Assembly (NCBI GenBank): GCA_963556195.1
Contig: OY744536.1
Coordinates: 341,001 to 405,000, forward strand
Length of the DNA stretch: 64,000 bases
Reading direction: 5' to 3'
DNA from: Sepiola atlantica
Lineage: Eukaryota; Mollusca; Cephalopoda; Sepiida; Sepiolidae
Shown here: positions 23,740-35,190 of the stretch, piece by piece
Layout: each line of letters starts with the position of its first letter
Position numbering within the stretch: position 1 is the first letter of the stretch
The notes under the pieces: model-generated
What the model was told of the DNA's origin: nothing
What the model saw: only the letters and a program-made list of their open reading frames with translations
Databases searched by the model: none
Program-made: the position numbers and the translations under genes

Positions 23740-23992
23740 TTCGAAATGGGACTTACTATTTATTTTTTTCTTTAAATCTTACATAGCAGCAAGTGTGGTG
23801 TCAGCTGTTTGTGTGTGTTGTCCGGATGATTATTACAAATAATTTATTTAATATTTTGGGAAAAGAAACTTCCCTTTGTCAAAAATAATAAACACCAGAA
23901 GAAAATAATAACTCTGCCTGTTATTAAATCGGGTCTTTAATGTGAATTAATTTGCATTAAATTAATTTGTATTAAATACCCGATTTAATAAT
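23740..23992. repeat. Inverted-repeat-containing spacer before minisatellite
   Basis: Contains a near-perfect inverted pair ttattaaatcgggt (about 23921) and acccgatttaataa (about 23978). The words around 23855-23880 resemble the complement of the ribozyme relic in the Penelope arm near 10230. No gene is seen. Confidence 0.4.
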
Positions 23993-24541
23993 GGAAGAGG
24001 TAGAATATGATTGCCAAAAAGGAAGGAACGCTAAACAAGAAACAGGAAGAACTAAAACAGAATAAAATATAAAATCAGGGAATACTAAGACAACACAGAT
24101 AGAAATGGAAGAGGATATATATGATTGACAATAAAGTACAATAGCATGAATAACTAAAACAAAATATAAAATGAAGAAATACTAAGGCAATACAGAAAAA
24201 AATGGAAGAGGGAAAATATAACTGGCAAAAGAGAAAAAAGGCTAAACAAGAAATATGACGAACTAAAACAAAATATGATATAAAATGAGACGATACTAAA
24301 ACAATACATATAAAAATGAAAGAGAGAGAATGTTATTGACAAAAGAGAAGAAAAGCTAAACAAGATGCATGAAGAATTAAAACAAAATATAGTATAAAAT
24401 GAGGGAATACTAAGACAATACAGATAAAATGGAGGTGGGGGATAAGATTGACTAAGGGGAAGAAAGGTAAAACAAGAAACATGAAGAACTAAAACAAAAT
24501 ATATCATAAAATGAGGGAATACTAAGACAATACAGATATTT
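23993..24541. repeat. Minisatellite, about five copies of a ~113-bp unit
   Basis: Units start near 23993, 24106, 24203, 24317 and 24430. They share gaactaaaacaaaatat and gaatactaagacaatacag. The second unit is about 16 bp shorter. The minus-strand open frame here (24154-24561) is a product of the repeat, not a gene. Confidence 0.85.
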
Positions 24542-24559
24542 TTAAAATCTGCACAGTAC

Positions 24560-25360
24560 AAAAGACATGACTTTTGAACACAATCAAATACAGTTTTAGC
24601 AAAAAGAGATGAAGACTAAGAAGAGAACAACCGGACCGCAAACAGCCTGGAAGTACCAAATGAAAAAGAGATGAGAGCACACGCCGAACATTATATCTAT
24701 AAATATATGAATGTTCTGAAATCAGACAGGATGTAATCAACAGAAATGAAAGAGATGATTGTAAAAGAATAACTGAGAAATACAAGAAAACTCTTCTAAA
24801 ACAAATTAGAAAGTAGAAACCTAATAAAAGAAACAAATATCTGGACGGACTGGAGAGAATTTCAGACAAGAAAACTAAGACACTAATGAGCATGCACAAT
24901 GCATCTGAAGGTTGATACTGACCGACTTGACGTCAAAAGATCAGAAGAGGGAAGAGGAATGTCATAGTTTAACTAGACAAAAAAACAATTGCTAGTAAAA
25001 AGACTGGCAGGTAACGCTGGGTAGGGTCAGCATAGTTTTAGATATCGAAATGTTTGTCACTAGAGTAAATATGGTGTTTCTTATTATCATAATGATTGCT
25101 ATATCATTTGTTCATATGAGCGCGACATTTTTTTATTTAAGTCAAACAAATTAAGATTTAAACTTTTTGGTTTCAGCTGAAAAATTTTTTGGCGTTAATT
25201 TAAAATTTAGTTCCATTTTCGCATTTTTACGAGAGGTTTTGTCTATCAGTCAGTCACGCTTCAGTTTGAAATGCCGGAAGCGCCCTTTATTGCAAACATA
25301 AAGATGTCTCCAAGTAAGATTTTAAAATTTATTTGATTTACTAATAAGTAACCATTTATC
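24560..25360. other. No gene recognised
   Basis: A-rich sequence followed by ordinary AT-rich sequence. The 125-codon minus-strand frame shows no recognisable domain, and its hydrophobic content follows from the composition. Confidence 0.3.
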
Positions 25361-25364
25361 AAGA

Positions 25365-25700
25365 CTAAAACCACTCGAAGATAAAAGTTAATGAAATGCA
25401 TATTTTGTCGGTTGAATTATGAAGAATATCATGAGTCGATTGAAAATAACGAATAGAATGAATAACATCTGAGGACTTATGAAGCCAGTTTAAGTCTTTA
25501 TTGATATTGAATTTGAAGAAGACCATGTTGTAGCCCCTAGGAAAGTAGTCTTGTGGAACATGTTCCACAAATGAGAAATTCTTTAAAAGAAACTGTTCAT
25601 GGAAACCCCGTTTGGTTTTAGTTACACAGAAGAGAAAACCCTTGCTCAAGATTGGTACACATATGATATGCAATAGAATGAATCAATTTTCTTTTCTTAT
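25365..25700 (-). pseudogene. Jockey-like LINE, C-terminal end, degenerate
   Basis: On the minus strand, alternate frames give TGFP..VSFKEFL and a YNMVFFKFNINKDLN segment. These match the C-terminal pattern (NSFF, LWN, CFP, YN..FK..IN) seen in the LINE at 36274-36666. The copy is a short, frame-broken 3' fragment. Confidence 0.45.
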
Positions 25701-26099
25701 GAACAAATATGGACATGTTTTGTTAGTGTTGCTTTACTGAAAACAACAAAGAAAAAATCTCGAGTTTGATGGTTGATTTGTGTGCTTCAAGCGTGTAACC
25801 TCTTTCCTCTTCTCTGGTGTCACGTTTTAAATAAACGCAAAGTGCTCATATATCAAGCAGAGAGAAAAAAAGAAAGAAAAAACATTGCGTATTCTTCAGG
25901 TGTCCATTCAATCTGAAACCTGAGTGTTTAACAATGGCGATGCCAATTTAAAAGTTGGATGTGACTAACCAAAGAAAACCGCATATCTTAAGTAACTTCA
26001 ATATTCTGAAAATTCGTGCAAATCGAACAGCCACATATCAAGGGAAATGGCTGAATCATTAGAAAATGACCACTAGTCTGTAGTATGGGTTAGGGTTAG

Positions 26100-26770
26100 T
26101 CTAGTCTGTAGTAGAATAGAGTCAAAAATGGATGGTTACATTCAATGCTACCAAGACAAAGCTCTTTTTCTTTAACAATTGTCAGAAACCGATTGCCGTG
26201 GCTAATAGCATTCTTCCCGAGGGTTCAACGCTACAACTCCTTAGCATACCTTTCACTGATAACATGAATTGGAATATATAGAAAATAATACCAAAGCAGG
26301 TGGGATCCCTCTACCTGGCTAGAAAACTTTTTATACTTGCCAGTATCCTATATTTCTATAAAGTCGCCGTTGCAAAATCTGTGCTGGTGCACCAACCACG
26401 TGTCTCTCCTTCTTGAACAGCATGCAAAAAGGAGTATGTAACCTAATAGGTCTCGCAGTTTATACCAAGTCCCAGCCATGTGCCATCATCGTAATGTTGC
26501 ATCCTTTTTTCTGTTTTACAAGTACTTCCACGGAATGTGCCCCGACAAACTTACGACACTTGAATCCTCAAACGTAAATACCCCCGACTAAATCGACCAG
26601 CAGCAAAATTCCACCCCTTCAGTGTAGAGGTTTTAAGATGCCGGAAATCTTTCTACACTAATACTCTTTCCTCGGCCAGTATGCCTGCGAAATTCCTTTC
26701 GTGCTACCTTATTCCAAACCTACTGTACCAACTTTCAGAATCATAAATGTTATGTGAACAAACATCTTGC
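26100..26770 (+). pseudogene. Jockey-like LINE, C-terminal part, degenerate
   Basis: Plus-strand fragments include NVASFFCFYKYFHGMCPDKL (about 26490-26545), QQQNSTPSVWRFKMPEIFLH and the run ending near 26770. These are the last approximately 200 residues of a non-LTR retrotransposon RT protein. Multiple stops and shifts are present. It is in the opposite orientation to its neighbours. Confidence 0.6.
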
Positions 26771-26899
26771 TGAACAACGCCAGGTGGCATGTTTATAAAA
26801 TTGACATGTTAGCTTTTCCAAATTCTCTCCATGTGCCACGTCCTGTATTTGCCTTGCTACTCTTTTTGGTTGCTGGTGTTCGGTCCAACTCTTTTAGAA

Positions 26900-28260
26900 A
26901 AACTTTATTTTCTCATAAATCGCTATCTTTTACTATGACCTATCTACAGTCATTCCCTTCCGTCTCCAACATCCATTCCAAAGCACTTCAAATCATCTTC
27001 GAGAAAAAGTTTCTGCTGTATGCGAGTATTCCCGGTGAGTTCCCCATAAATCACTTGCGGTGGCAGTCTTTCATCGGTAAGACGAACAAGGTGACCAGAC
27101 CAACGTAGTCTGTGTTTACTTATACGAGACTAAATGCTTAGAACAGCAGTTTGCTCTAATACTTCGGTGTCAGGTCTGAAGCTATTCTAACGGATGTTTA
27201 GCAAGTGGCTAAAGCAGTTCTCATGTGAAAGTTCTAACAGGCGAATATGAAGTCTTTAAGTGGTCCATGTCTTAGAAGCATATAATAAATGTGTTACAAC
27301 ACAAGCATCATACATAGAAATCTTTGTTTTCACCTTGATATCATGTGGTACAAACATCGTTTTTCAAAACAACTAAAAACAACACTAACCTGTTCAATAC
27401 GTCTACCGAAATCAGTATACTCGAAATTACACTAACCATATATATATATAAACATATCCACTACATACAGTCTGTTGCCTTCAATAAATATTTCAGGTTC
27501 CTGATACGGGTTGCCAGCAGCCGAACCAAACATAGCCGTTGCCAGTCTTGTTGTGAGACCCATAATTTTACACGCCCATGCTAAACGATCTATGAAATCC
27601 TGCATATGACTGCGAGTTACCTACGAGATCCACCTCGTCTGCATAGCGTAAGTCCCGAAACCAGTGGAGAATTTCTTTGACAAAGTCCTAAAACACTGTA
27701 GGTTATACAGCTGACCTAAAGTGCGAAATCAAAGATGCATATATTTGCCGCAGTTATCGAAAGCCAATGACAGAGTTACAGCAAAGTAGATAGAATATAA
27801 AGTAGGTGCAGCTATATCAACCTGTTTTACACTATTTTACACCGCAACGGGTTCTGCGAGGACACAATTGCAGTTGACACCTGCTTCCATATTGTCGTAC
27901 AACTCACGAAGAAGTCTAACAAAGTCATAAGAACATCCCATCATACCCAAGAACTTCCAGAGAGCACCTAATTAACTCTATCGAACGCTTTTATTAGATC
28001 AACAAAGATATGATAGTGACTTGGACGATGTTCAATACACTGCGTCTGCAGTAAACGCGCCGTAAAGATCATATAGGTGGTACCCCTACCCCGTCTAAGG
28101 CTAGACTGACGTCCAAAAAGCACAAAAGGACATAGTTTAACATTCGGACAATCCGACAGGATTCTGGTAAATACATTTCCTGTCCCATTTCAAAGAGAGA
28201 TGACTCGATAGTTGCCGTACTCATTTTTATTCCCTTTGCTTTTAGACAAACAGACCATAA
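26900..28260 (-). pseudogene. Second LINE family: reverse transcriptase, degenerate
   Basis: Minus-strand RT blocks appear in the correct order: YGNYRVISL (about 28230), RRGRGTTYMIFTARLLQTQC and the motif A block HIFVDLIKAFDRVN (28080-27985), motif B GVKQVDIAAPTLYSIYFAV (about 27835-27775), motif C YADEVDLVG (about 27645; the second Asp of YADD is Glu here), and a C-terminal block related to GHLVRLTDERLP..IYGEL (about 27100-27030). The family differs from the jockey-like LINE in its motif B and C-terminal blocks. Frames are repeatedly broken, so it is inactive. Confidence 0.7.
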
Positions 28261-29722
28261 TCGCGTAACGCTAATCGAGATGTTGTTAATCAACCTCTTA
28301 ATTTGCACTGACATTAGTCTTACACGACAAAAAAGGACAAATACGTGTATATCATCTCCGTCAGTAGTGGAGTCGTAGGTAGAGTTCAAGACAAACCGCT
28401 GGGAAAGCAGTTCATTCTTATCAGCTGCCGTGCAGGCGACATCGGTGTTGTTGGATAGCGGCTGAATTGTTGATTTCCCATTATTCACCACACTATTATA
28501 GATTTTCCAGAAATTGCGAGTTCCTTATTTCTGTGACTCAATGCGTTTTGTGTTTATCTCGGTCTACCTTCTCTTATCTTCAGTTGTTTCACTCTCGTAA
28601 TGATTTCATGATGCTACAAATGTTTTTCTATTTGCATCAGATTAGTATTGCGGTTGAATCGGCGGCGGAATGCTGTCTGCTTATTATTTATAGCAGGTGT
28701 CCAGGTTGAAGTAGACCCTTGAATTTCGCACGGGAGCATATGCTTCAATGTCTACTTTGACCAATTCAGTTGTCTAATTTGCACACTGCTCAGCAGGGAG
28801 AGAAAATATGCAATTCCATGGGGGTTAGCGTCTCTGATGTGATCTCTGATGGATTCACAAGCATCCCGTTTTTAGTATTTAGTCGTTTTAATCAACGGCT
28901 CCTCAGCTTGGGGTCGAAAGTTTAGGGTGATATCGATCATTATCACAATGTGATCACTGGTCCCAAGTATGCTATGAGCATTCGTTACACAAGCTGCGAC
29001 CAGTTTTGTTAAGAATAGATCGAAAAGTGAGTCTCACGATCGGGGAAGCTGGTCGGAAAAGTGAAGATTGTGAAATGGAATGTGCAATAAAGAAACTATT
29101 CATGATGTTACCAGCTGTGTCTGTATAGCTCCAGAAACAAAGCCAATCTTTGTGTTGACAATAAAATCCTAAAATGTAAGTATTTGAGAACGGATCTAAA
29201 GAGTATGCTGCATCAATACTATCTTAGACACAGTTGAGGAGGGGGCAGTTCTGGGTGTAAGGAGAAAGGTAGATGAAGTATAAATAACTGAGGCTGTGTT
29301 GTAAATCTAATCTAAAACACATGTAGGTCTGATAATCTGATTCAAGACTATGTTCTCTAGTCAACGGAAGGGTGTTACGAATAGAAACCCAGAGTCCGTG
29401 CATAGGTTTATCCGAATTTTTACGGAAGAGATGAAGGTATTCAATCATGTCAAATTGATTAGAAAAGATTGAGCAGTGTAGGGTAGTTTCGCTTTGTGCT
29501 AGGATATCTGGGGAGTTTACTAGAAGAAATGATTCTACACCATTGAGGTTTAGTCCTAAGCCCTCTGATATTTCTGAAATAGAGCTTTAAGGGAGGATGC
29601 GATTTTATTGATTTTTTTTTTTGGGGGGGGGGTCTGGTTTGATCGTTTTCATTGTCATAGTCATTTATATTTATAATAGATACAGTGGGTGTATGTTTAG
29701 TGCCATAAGACAATGTTGACAC
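28260..29722 (-). pseudogene. Jockey-like LINE, endonuclease and linker, degenerate
   Basis: From 29722 downward on the minus strand, LKLYFRNIRGLRT is the usual start of an APE-type endonuclease. MIEYLHLFRKNS..LWVSIRNTLPL and CFRLDLQ (29448-29224) continue the domain. Around 29000-28900 the LDLF..SSDH-type end is discernible. MVNNGKSTIQPLSNNTDVAC (28491-28430) is the linker before RT, also present at 63112-63417. The RT itself is replaced at about 28260 by a different LINE family. Frames are broken. Confidence 0.65.
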
Positions 29723-29729
29723 AATTAGA

Positions 29730-31050
29730 CCATAAGGGGACTCTTAATCTATGAGATTGTGGCCTCGGTATAGCCCACTTGAGATAAGCGTAGGGTCCGA
29801 TTCCACACGCGACATGGCACAGCAGTTATCTCGATATTATACAGCTGTTGATAGTGCAGTTGCTCTTAGCGCTCCCTAAGAGTTAAGTCGGAAATAGCAG
29901 CTACACAATCAGTCAAACCTGTACCCTTAACTTGTCAGACAAAGGCGGCCAAGACTAGTCATGTGAAACTAATTTACAAGCAAGTGTCACCAGGTAGTCC
30001 AGATGGAAAGAAAAGTGATGTTGGGGCGTCGTTCCTTGTCGTAGTCAGGAAACAAGACCAAGAACTTGGTATATTTATAGGCTCCCTGCGATGGTACCTC
30101 TGCGCCGAATAGACAAAGGACGAGCGCAAATACTGAGCGATAAACAGAGCCTATCTACCCCTTAGGCTATTTAAGTTTGCAAACCGGATATTTTATTCGT
30201 GTCTCCAGCTTCAGGGAGGTTGTTGACTAGGACTAAGGAGGCCTCCCTCCTCCAGTGGTTCGGGGCCATGGCGTATGAAGTCAGTAGCACAGGGTTTATA
30301 TTAGAGTGTTTCTTCTCTTTTATGGGTAATCCCGGGCCTAGATACTAAGGATGTATTTCTGCGCCCTCGCATGGATGGATAAGAATTATAAGTTTCTACT
30401 TAGAATAAGTTTTGCTGTCTCTTCCCTCCAAAATAAAACAAATTGAAGATAGGTTTACCTGAGATAATAGGTTGAAAGAGGGTAAGTTTAAAGCATGGTA
30501 AGAATACCAATCTGTTTTTGATTTCTCTATGCATTTATATTAAAGACACAAACTTTCATTTGTTGAGAGATTTGATGAGAGAAAAGAATGGTTGAAAAAT
30601 ACAATGGCTTACTTTTATAACAACTTTATCTCCCCAAACGTCGTACAGTAAAAAATAAGGAAAATATTAAGTAAGTAAATAAAATGCCAAAAAAGTAAAA
30701 CGAGAACTTAGCTACGAATTGATGTGGCTTGTCTCATTCACCCGTTCTGACCTCTCGGTCAGATTTGACCTGCAAACTTTGTCAGTTCTTCCATAAGATT
30801 GTCTTTATTTATAGAAAAGGAATAAATACTGGTGGATTCCCATTCAGATGAGTCGGTCTTCTTTTTCTTCTCAAAGACATATCGAGAGACTTCGTTCTTT
30901 CATAACAACTTAATTTCGCAAAGTCTCGTATTAACTTGAAGTATTTTAAGATACACGAAAAAATAGAAAAATTACTTTTAAACAGAAATTAATTAGATAC
31001 GAAGAAAAAATAAAGAAAACTATTTGGCAAGTATCAAAGCAACATTTATG
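29730..31050. other. No gene recognised
   Basis: No supported gene. Around 29757-29815 there is a weak tRNA-like B-box (GGTCCGATTCCA), but I could not find a convincing A-box at the right distance. Confidence 0.3.
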
Positions 31051-31059
31051 TGAAGTCTT

Positions 31060-31472
31060 ACAATGCATCATAAATTATAAATGCTGATTCTCCTAAGAAC
31101 AATCAATCTCTTTTCAAATCAGAAATGTCAGTGAAAAAGCTGGTTAAAATCAGGGGAACGAATTACAATAGAAAGAAAATAACTCTTAAATGAAGAAGTT
31201 CAAATAAACGTAAAATCATCCGGGTTAGAACAATTTAATTATTTTTATTGGTACTATCCATCCGGGCTAGAAGACACCTCTAATTTGTATGGGTACTATG
31301 TTGCACAGCTCCCAATTTTTATTGCCCCAAAACTTGGGTACTATGCTATAAACAGTACTATCTTGTGGTATTTTTCTAGAATTAAAATCAAGTAATAGAT
31401 TATTATGAAGATTGAAATAAGTATTCTAGACATAAGTTGTGGTAACATTATATGGGGAATTAATTTTACCTG

Positions 31473-31476
<4 letters not shown>
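31060..31476 (+). mobile_element. Dispersed repeat copy shared with 57300-57880, abutting TA tract
   Basis: Matches 57320-57880 through many blocks, including ataaatgctgat, gttaaaatcaggg, aaataaacgtaaaatcat, tattggtactat and attctagacataa. At 57850 the shared sequence ends in a Helitron-like hairpin. Here the match stops at ttaattttacc, just before the hairpin, and TA begins. I infer a truncated non-autonomous Helitron-like copy. Confidence 0.5.
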
Positions 31477-31569
<93 letters not shown>

Positions 31570-31590
31570 CGTGTGTGTGTGTGTGTGTAA
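31477..31590. repeat. (TA)n(TG)n microsatellite
   Basis: TA followed by TG with one CG interruption. The open frames across it are artefacts. Confidence 0.95.
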
Positions 31591-31609
31591 ATATATATTT
31601 TTAAATTAC

Positions 31610-31860
31610 CTGGAAAACCCCGGATTCACCAGACTGGAACGACAAAGAATGACTCATGTAATTTTATTCACACAAACAAAGAGATAAAGAGAAACAGACA
31701 TAAACAGACATGCTATCACGTTGAAATTAAACAAAAGTAACTTTTAAAATCTAAAACAAGATTACTTTCATTAAAAACGCCCTTGTTCAAAGAAAATAAA
31801 TACTTATTCAATATTTTTTCTTTTGCACCTACACAAATATTAAATAGTCGTGATTTTTTA
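31610..31860 (+). repeat. Dispersed repeat shared with 60775-61110
   Basis: Shares ccggattcacc, gaatga/gaatgg..catgt, caaagaaaataaata and cacctacacaaat with 60775-61110, in the same order and orientation, each beginning just after a microsatellite. Confidence 0.6.
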
Positions 31861-32058
31861 TTCAACTATTAATGAAATGTTATTTCTAAAAAGTATTAAA
31901 CATTTATACTAAAATATGTTGAAAAATAAGGTGAAAATATGTATGATCGCATCAGATAAAAACATATATTTAAGATGTACTCACTAGTAATCTTCGTTTT
32001 GAAGAGGAAACATGCTCAAAGACAGAGAGGTGTTCTTTTTTATTATCACTCTCTCTCT

Positions 32059-32059
<1 letters not shown>

Positions 32060-32134
<75 letters not shown>

Positions 32135-32160
32135 AGAGAGATAGGGAGAGAGATAGTGTT
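32060..32160. repeat. (CT)n(TA)n(AG)n symmetric microsatellite
   Basis: CT, TA and then AG/GGGAGAGAGATA runs form a palindromic block. Confidence 0.9.
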
Positions 32161-32395
32161 GGGATTAAAATAATCCTGAAATAAAGTTCAATTCTCCCAC
32201 GTGAGAATGGGGTAACCATGTGCATAAATATGTATAGGACGGAAGTCTGAAGAAGGAACACAAAACACAAGGGTGTAATTTCATATCATTTAGTAAGAAA
32301 GAGAAAGTCGGATTGAGTATTTACAGTTTCAAACAGTTCATTAGGCATTGGTAAATCATAGAGAGGATGGAAAAGAGGATGGTAGAGAGATGGGT

Positions 32396-32436
32396 TTGCG
32401 GTTTGGGGTTTGGGGTTTGGAGTTTGGGGTTTGGAT
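32396..32436 (+). repeat. Short TTTGGGG-type heptamer array
   Basis: About five copies of GGTTTGG-phase heptamers (ggtttggggtttggggtttg) with one variant. It is G-rich and telomere-like in pattern, but short. Confidence 0.7.
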
Positions 32437-32466
32437 GCGAAAACGTGGTTCGCTAGAACTTATCTG

Positions 32467-32700
32467 TTTTAGAGTTCTGGTAACGGCGGGAGATCATTCT
32501 CGGTGATGCCGTCGTGGGCTGTATCACTAAGAAGACCGCCCGATGTGTTGTTGACTGGAGTGGAGTCGTTGAAAAGGAGCCTGCATAGAGTTCGGGTATC
32601 GGCGGGAGGTCATTCTCTGTGATGCCGTCGTGGGCTGTATCACTAAGAAGACCAGCCGATGTGTTCTTGACTCGAGCAGATTCGTGGAAAAGAGGGCGGG
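32467..32700. repeat. Tandem duplication, two ~117-bp units
   Basis: tagagttctgg at 32469 and tagagttcggg at 32586 begin two units that share gatgccgtcgtgggctgtat and cactaagaagacc. The unit is GC-richer than its surroundings. Open frames on the minus strand read the repeat twice and are not regarded as genes. Confidence 0.8.
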
Positions 32701-33064
32701 AAGCCGTATACACGGGTTTTTAAGGGCTGGCTCACGTGACACCTATACTAAAAAGGGGTTGCAATGCCTGACAGCCAATCCGTGAGGCCCTTAAGGGACA
32801 TGGCAACAGCCAATCAGTGAGGGGGGCTTTAACAAATTCTAACAATAGGTGTATAGACACGATAAAGAGTTAGGGGGAGACAGAGAGAGAGGGAAATGGG
32901 TTAGGGTTACTTAATTCTTTTTCTATTACAAATATTCTTTGATTTCATATAATTTTATTTTAAATAATCGAAACTGCACAATCGATATATCCAGTCTAAT
33001 ACTTTCCCATCGAATAATTTAGACATTTGTTAAGTCGACTCTTAAAATAAACTCATACAAAATC

Positions 33065-33065
<1 letters not shown>

Positions 33066-33128
<63 letters not shown>
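33066..33128. repeat. (TA)n microsatellite
   Basis: TA tract directly preceding a Helitron-like CTAG end. Confidence 0.95.
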
Positions 33129-33165
33129 CTAGCAAACATATGCTCCCTCCGGTAGCATATTGCTC
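33129..33165 (-). mobile_element. Helitron-like 3' end: hairpin plus CTAG
   Basis: On the minus strand the hairpin ATATGCT/AGCATAT (33138-33160, 9-base loop) is followed by GTTTG and CTAG, then T at the edge of the TA tract. The hairpin sequence is unrelated to the one at 22574-22595, but the geometry is the same. The element body would extend rightwards, towards the minisatellite at 33415-34940. I could not locate its TC start. Confidence 0.45.
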
Positions 33166-33414
33166 GGTAGGATGATATGATGAACGAACTAAATACACTG
33201 ATCCCATAATTAGGAGGAAATAACAAACATTTACTACACTAATCCTAAAAAGAAAAGTTAATGTTTAGTAGGATTGTATTATGACAACAAAAACGACACT
33301 ACAATACTATTTCAAAACTAGGGGAGGTAGTACCTGGGAAGATCTCCCGATAAAAGCAGAAGATAATGTATAGTATCATGGCCACACAATAGATATTTCA
33401 ACATCACTTGCCGC

Positions 33415-34940
33415 ACCCCCAAGAATTTAATCCTGAGTATATGGTCTCATGACAAAAGAATAGATACTACACAACCACCAGCCCCACAACAACTGTAATG
33501 TAGTCCCTGAGAAGATAGGCTCATGACAAAAAACACAACCATCATTCGCTCCTAAAGAATGTAGTCCCTGAGAATATGGTCTGAATACAAACAAACATAT
33601 ACTATACAATCCACCCAAAAATGTATTGCCTAGGAAGATGATCTCATGACAAGAGAACGGATGCTACAAAAACGACCAACTCCCCAAAGAATGTATTCCC
33701 TGGAAAAATGGTTTCCTGACAAAAGAACAGATACTCACAATCCCCCCCCCAAAATGTATTCGCTGGAAAGAGGGTCTCATGACAAAAGAACCGATACTAC
33801 ACAACCACCAGCACTCCAAAGAATGTGTTCTTCAAGAAGATTCTCCTATGACAAAAGAACAGATACTACAAACGCCCTTCCCCCCAAAGAATGTAGTCTC
33901 TAGGAAGATGGTCTCATGACAAAAGAAATAGACACTACACAACCACCAGCCCACCTCCAAAGAATGTATTCCCTGGGAAGATGGTCTCATTACAAAAGAA
34001 CAAATATTAAACAACCCCCCTAAAGAATGTATTCACTTGAAAGATGTTCATGACAACAACAACAGATACTACACAACCACCAGCCCCACAATGAATGTAT
34101 TCTCTTGGATGATGGTCTCATGACAAAAGAACAGATACAACACAACCACCAGCCCCCAAGGAATGTATTCCCTAAAAAATCGGTCTAATGACAAAAGAAC
34201 AAGTACTAAACAACCCCCGAAAAGGATGCAGTCTTTAGGAAGATGGTCTTATAACAAAAGAACAGATAATACACCCCCTAAAGAATGTATTCCCTAGAAA
34301 GATGGTCTCATGACAAAAAAGACAGTACAAGGCAACCACCCCCCAAATCATGTAGTCATTAGGAAGATGGTCTCATGACAAAAGAACAGATACTACACAA
34401 CCAGCCACCCCCTCCAGAGAATGTATTTAGTAAAAAGAGTGTCTCATTACAAAAGAACATATACTACAATACTACCAGCCCACCAAAGAATATAGTCCCT
34501 TGGAAGATGGTCTCATGACAAAAGAACAAATACTGCTCATCAAAGAATGTAGTCCCTGAAAAGATGGTCTCATGACAAAATAAATGATAACACAAAACAA
34601 ACAGCCTCCCAACGAATGTATTCCCTAGAAAGAGGGTAGCATGACAAAAACACAGATACTACACAACAACTAGGCCCCCACAGAATGTATTCCCTAAAAA
34701 GATGGAATTATGAGAAAAGAACAGATACTACACAACCACAAGCAACCCTAAAGAATATATTCGCTGGAATAATGGTCTCATGACAAAAGAACAGATACTA
34801 CACAACACCCTCTCAAAGAATGTATTCCCTAGAAACATGGTCTCATGACAAAAGAACAGAAACTAAAAACCTACCAGGTCCCTAAACAATGTATTCCCTT
34901 GGATGATGGTCTCATGACAAAAGAACATATATTGCACAAC
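33415..34940. repeat. Minisatellite, roughly 20 copies of a ~70-bp unit
   Basis: The unit is aagaatgtattccctgg, then aagatggtctcatgacaaaa, then gaacagatactacacaacca, then ccagcccccc. Units vary in length mainly in the C-rich end and by point changes. Open frames on both strands here are repeat artefacts. A related single word (catgacaaaataacagatac) lies at 3867-3886. Confidence 0.9.
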
Positions 34941-35150
34941 GTTACTCGTTCTTCGTGAGAAGCGAGTTTCGTCAGTCTGGGTTTTGGAGGCGAACCTATC
35001 AGACATGATTTTAATGTAGTCAGCAATTTGATTTAAGGGAAATATTTCCCTAAGAAAATACAAGCGAGAGATATCCTTAAGCCCCTCTATGAATGGTTAA
35101 GAAAATAATTGTTAAGTACTACGATTAAGTAGTGATTTGCTCTCTCTCTC

Positions 35151-35190
<40 letters not shown>

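Noticed and set aside
23993..24541. CRISPR-like array
   Set aside because: Units are contiguous, vary along their whole length and have no distinct spacers; the sequence is eukaryotic.
24154..24899. Two overlapping minus-strand frames of a possible membrane protein
   Set aside because: The first is the minisatellite and the second has only composition-driven hydrophobicity.
29757..29815. Possible tRNA-like sequence with a B-box word
   Set aside because: No A-box at a suitable distance and no cloverleaf that I could draw.
33646..34014. Open frames with repeated Arg/Asp-rich or Cys-rich peptides
   Set aside because: They read the minisatellite unit in several frames on both strands; nothing suggests translation.
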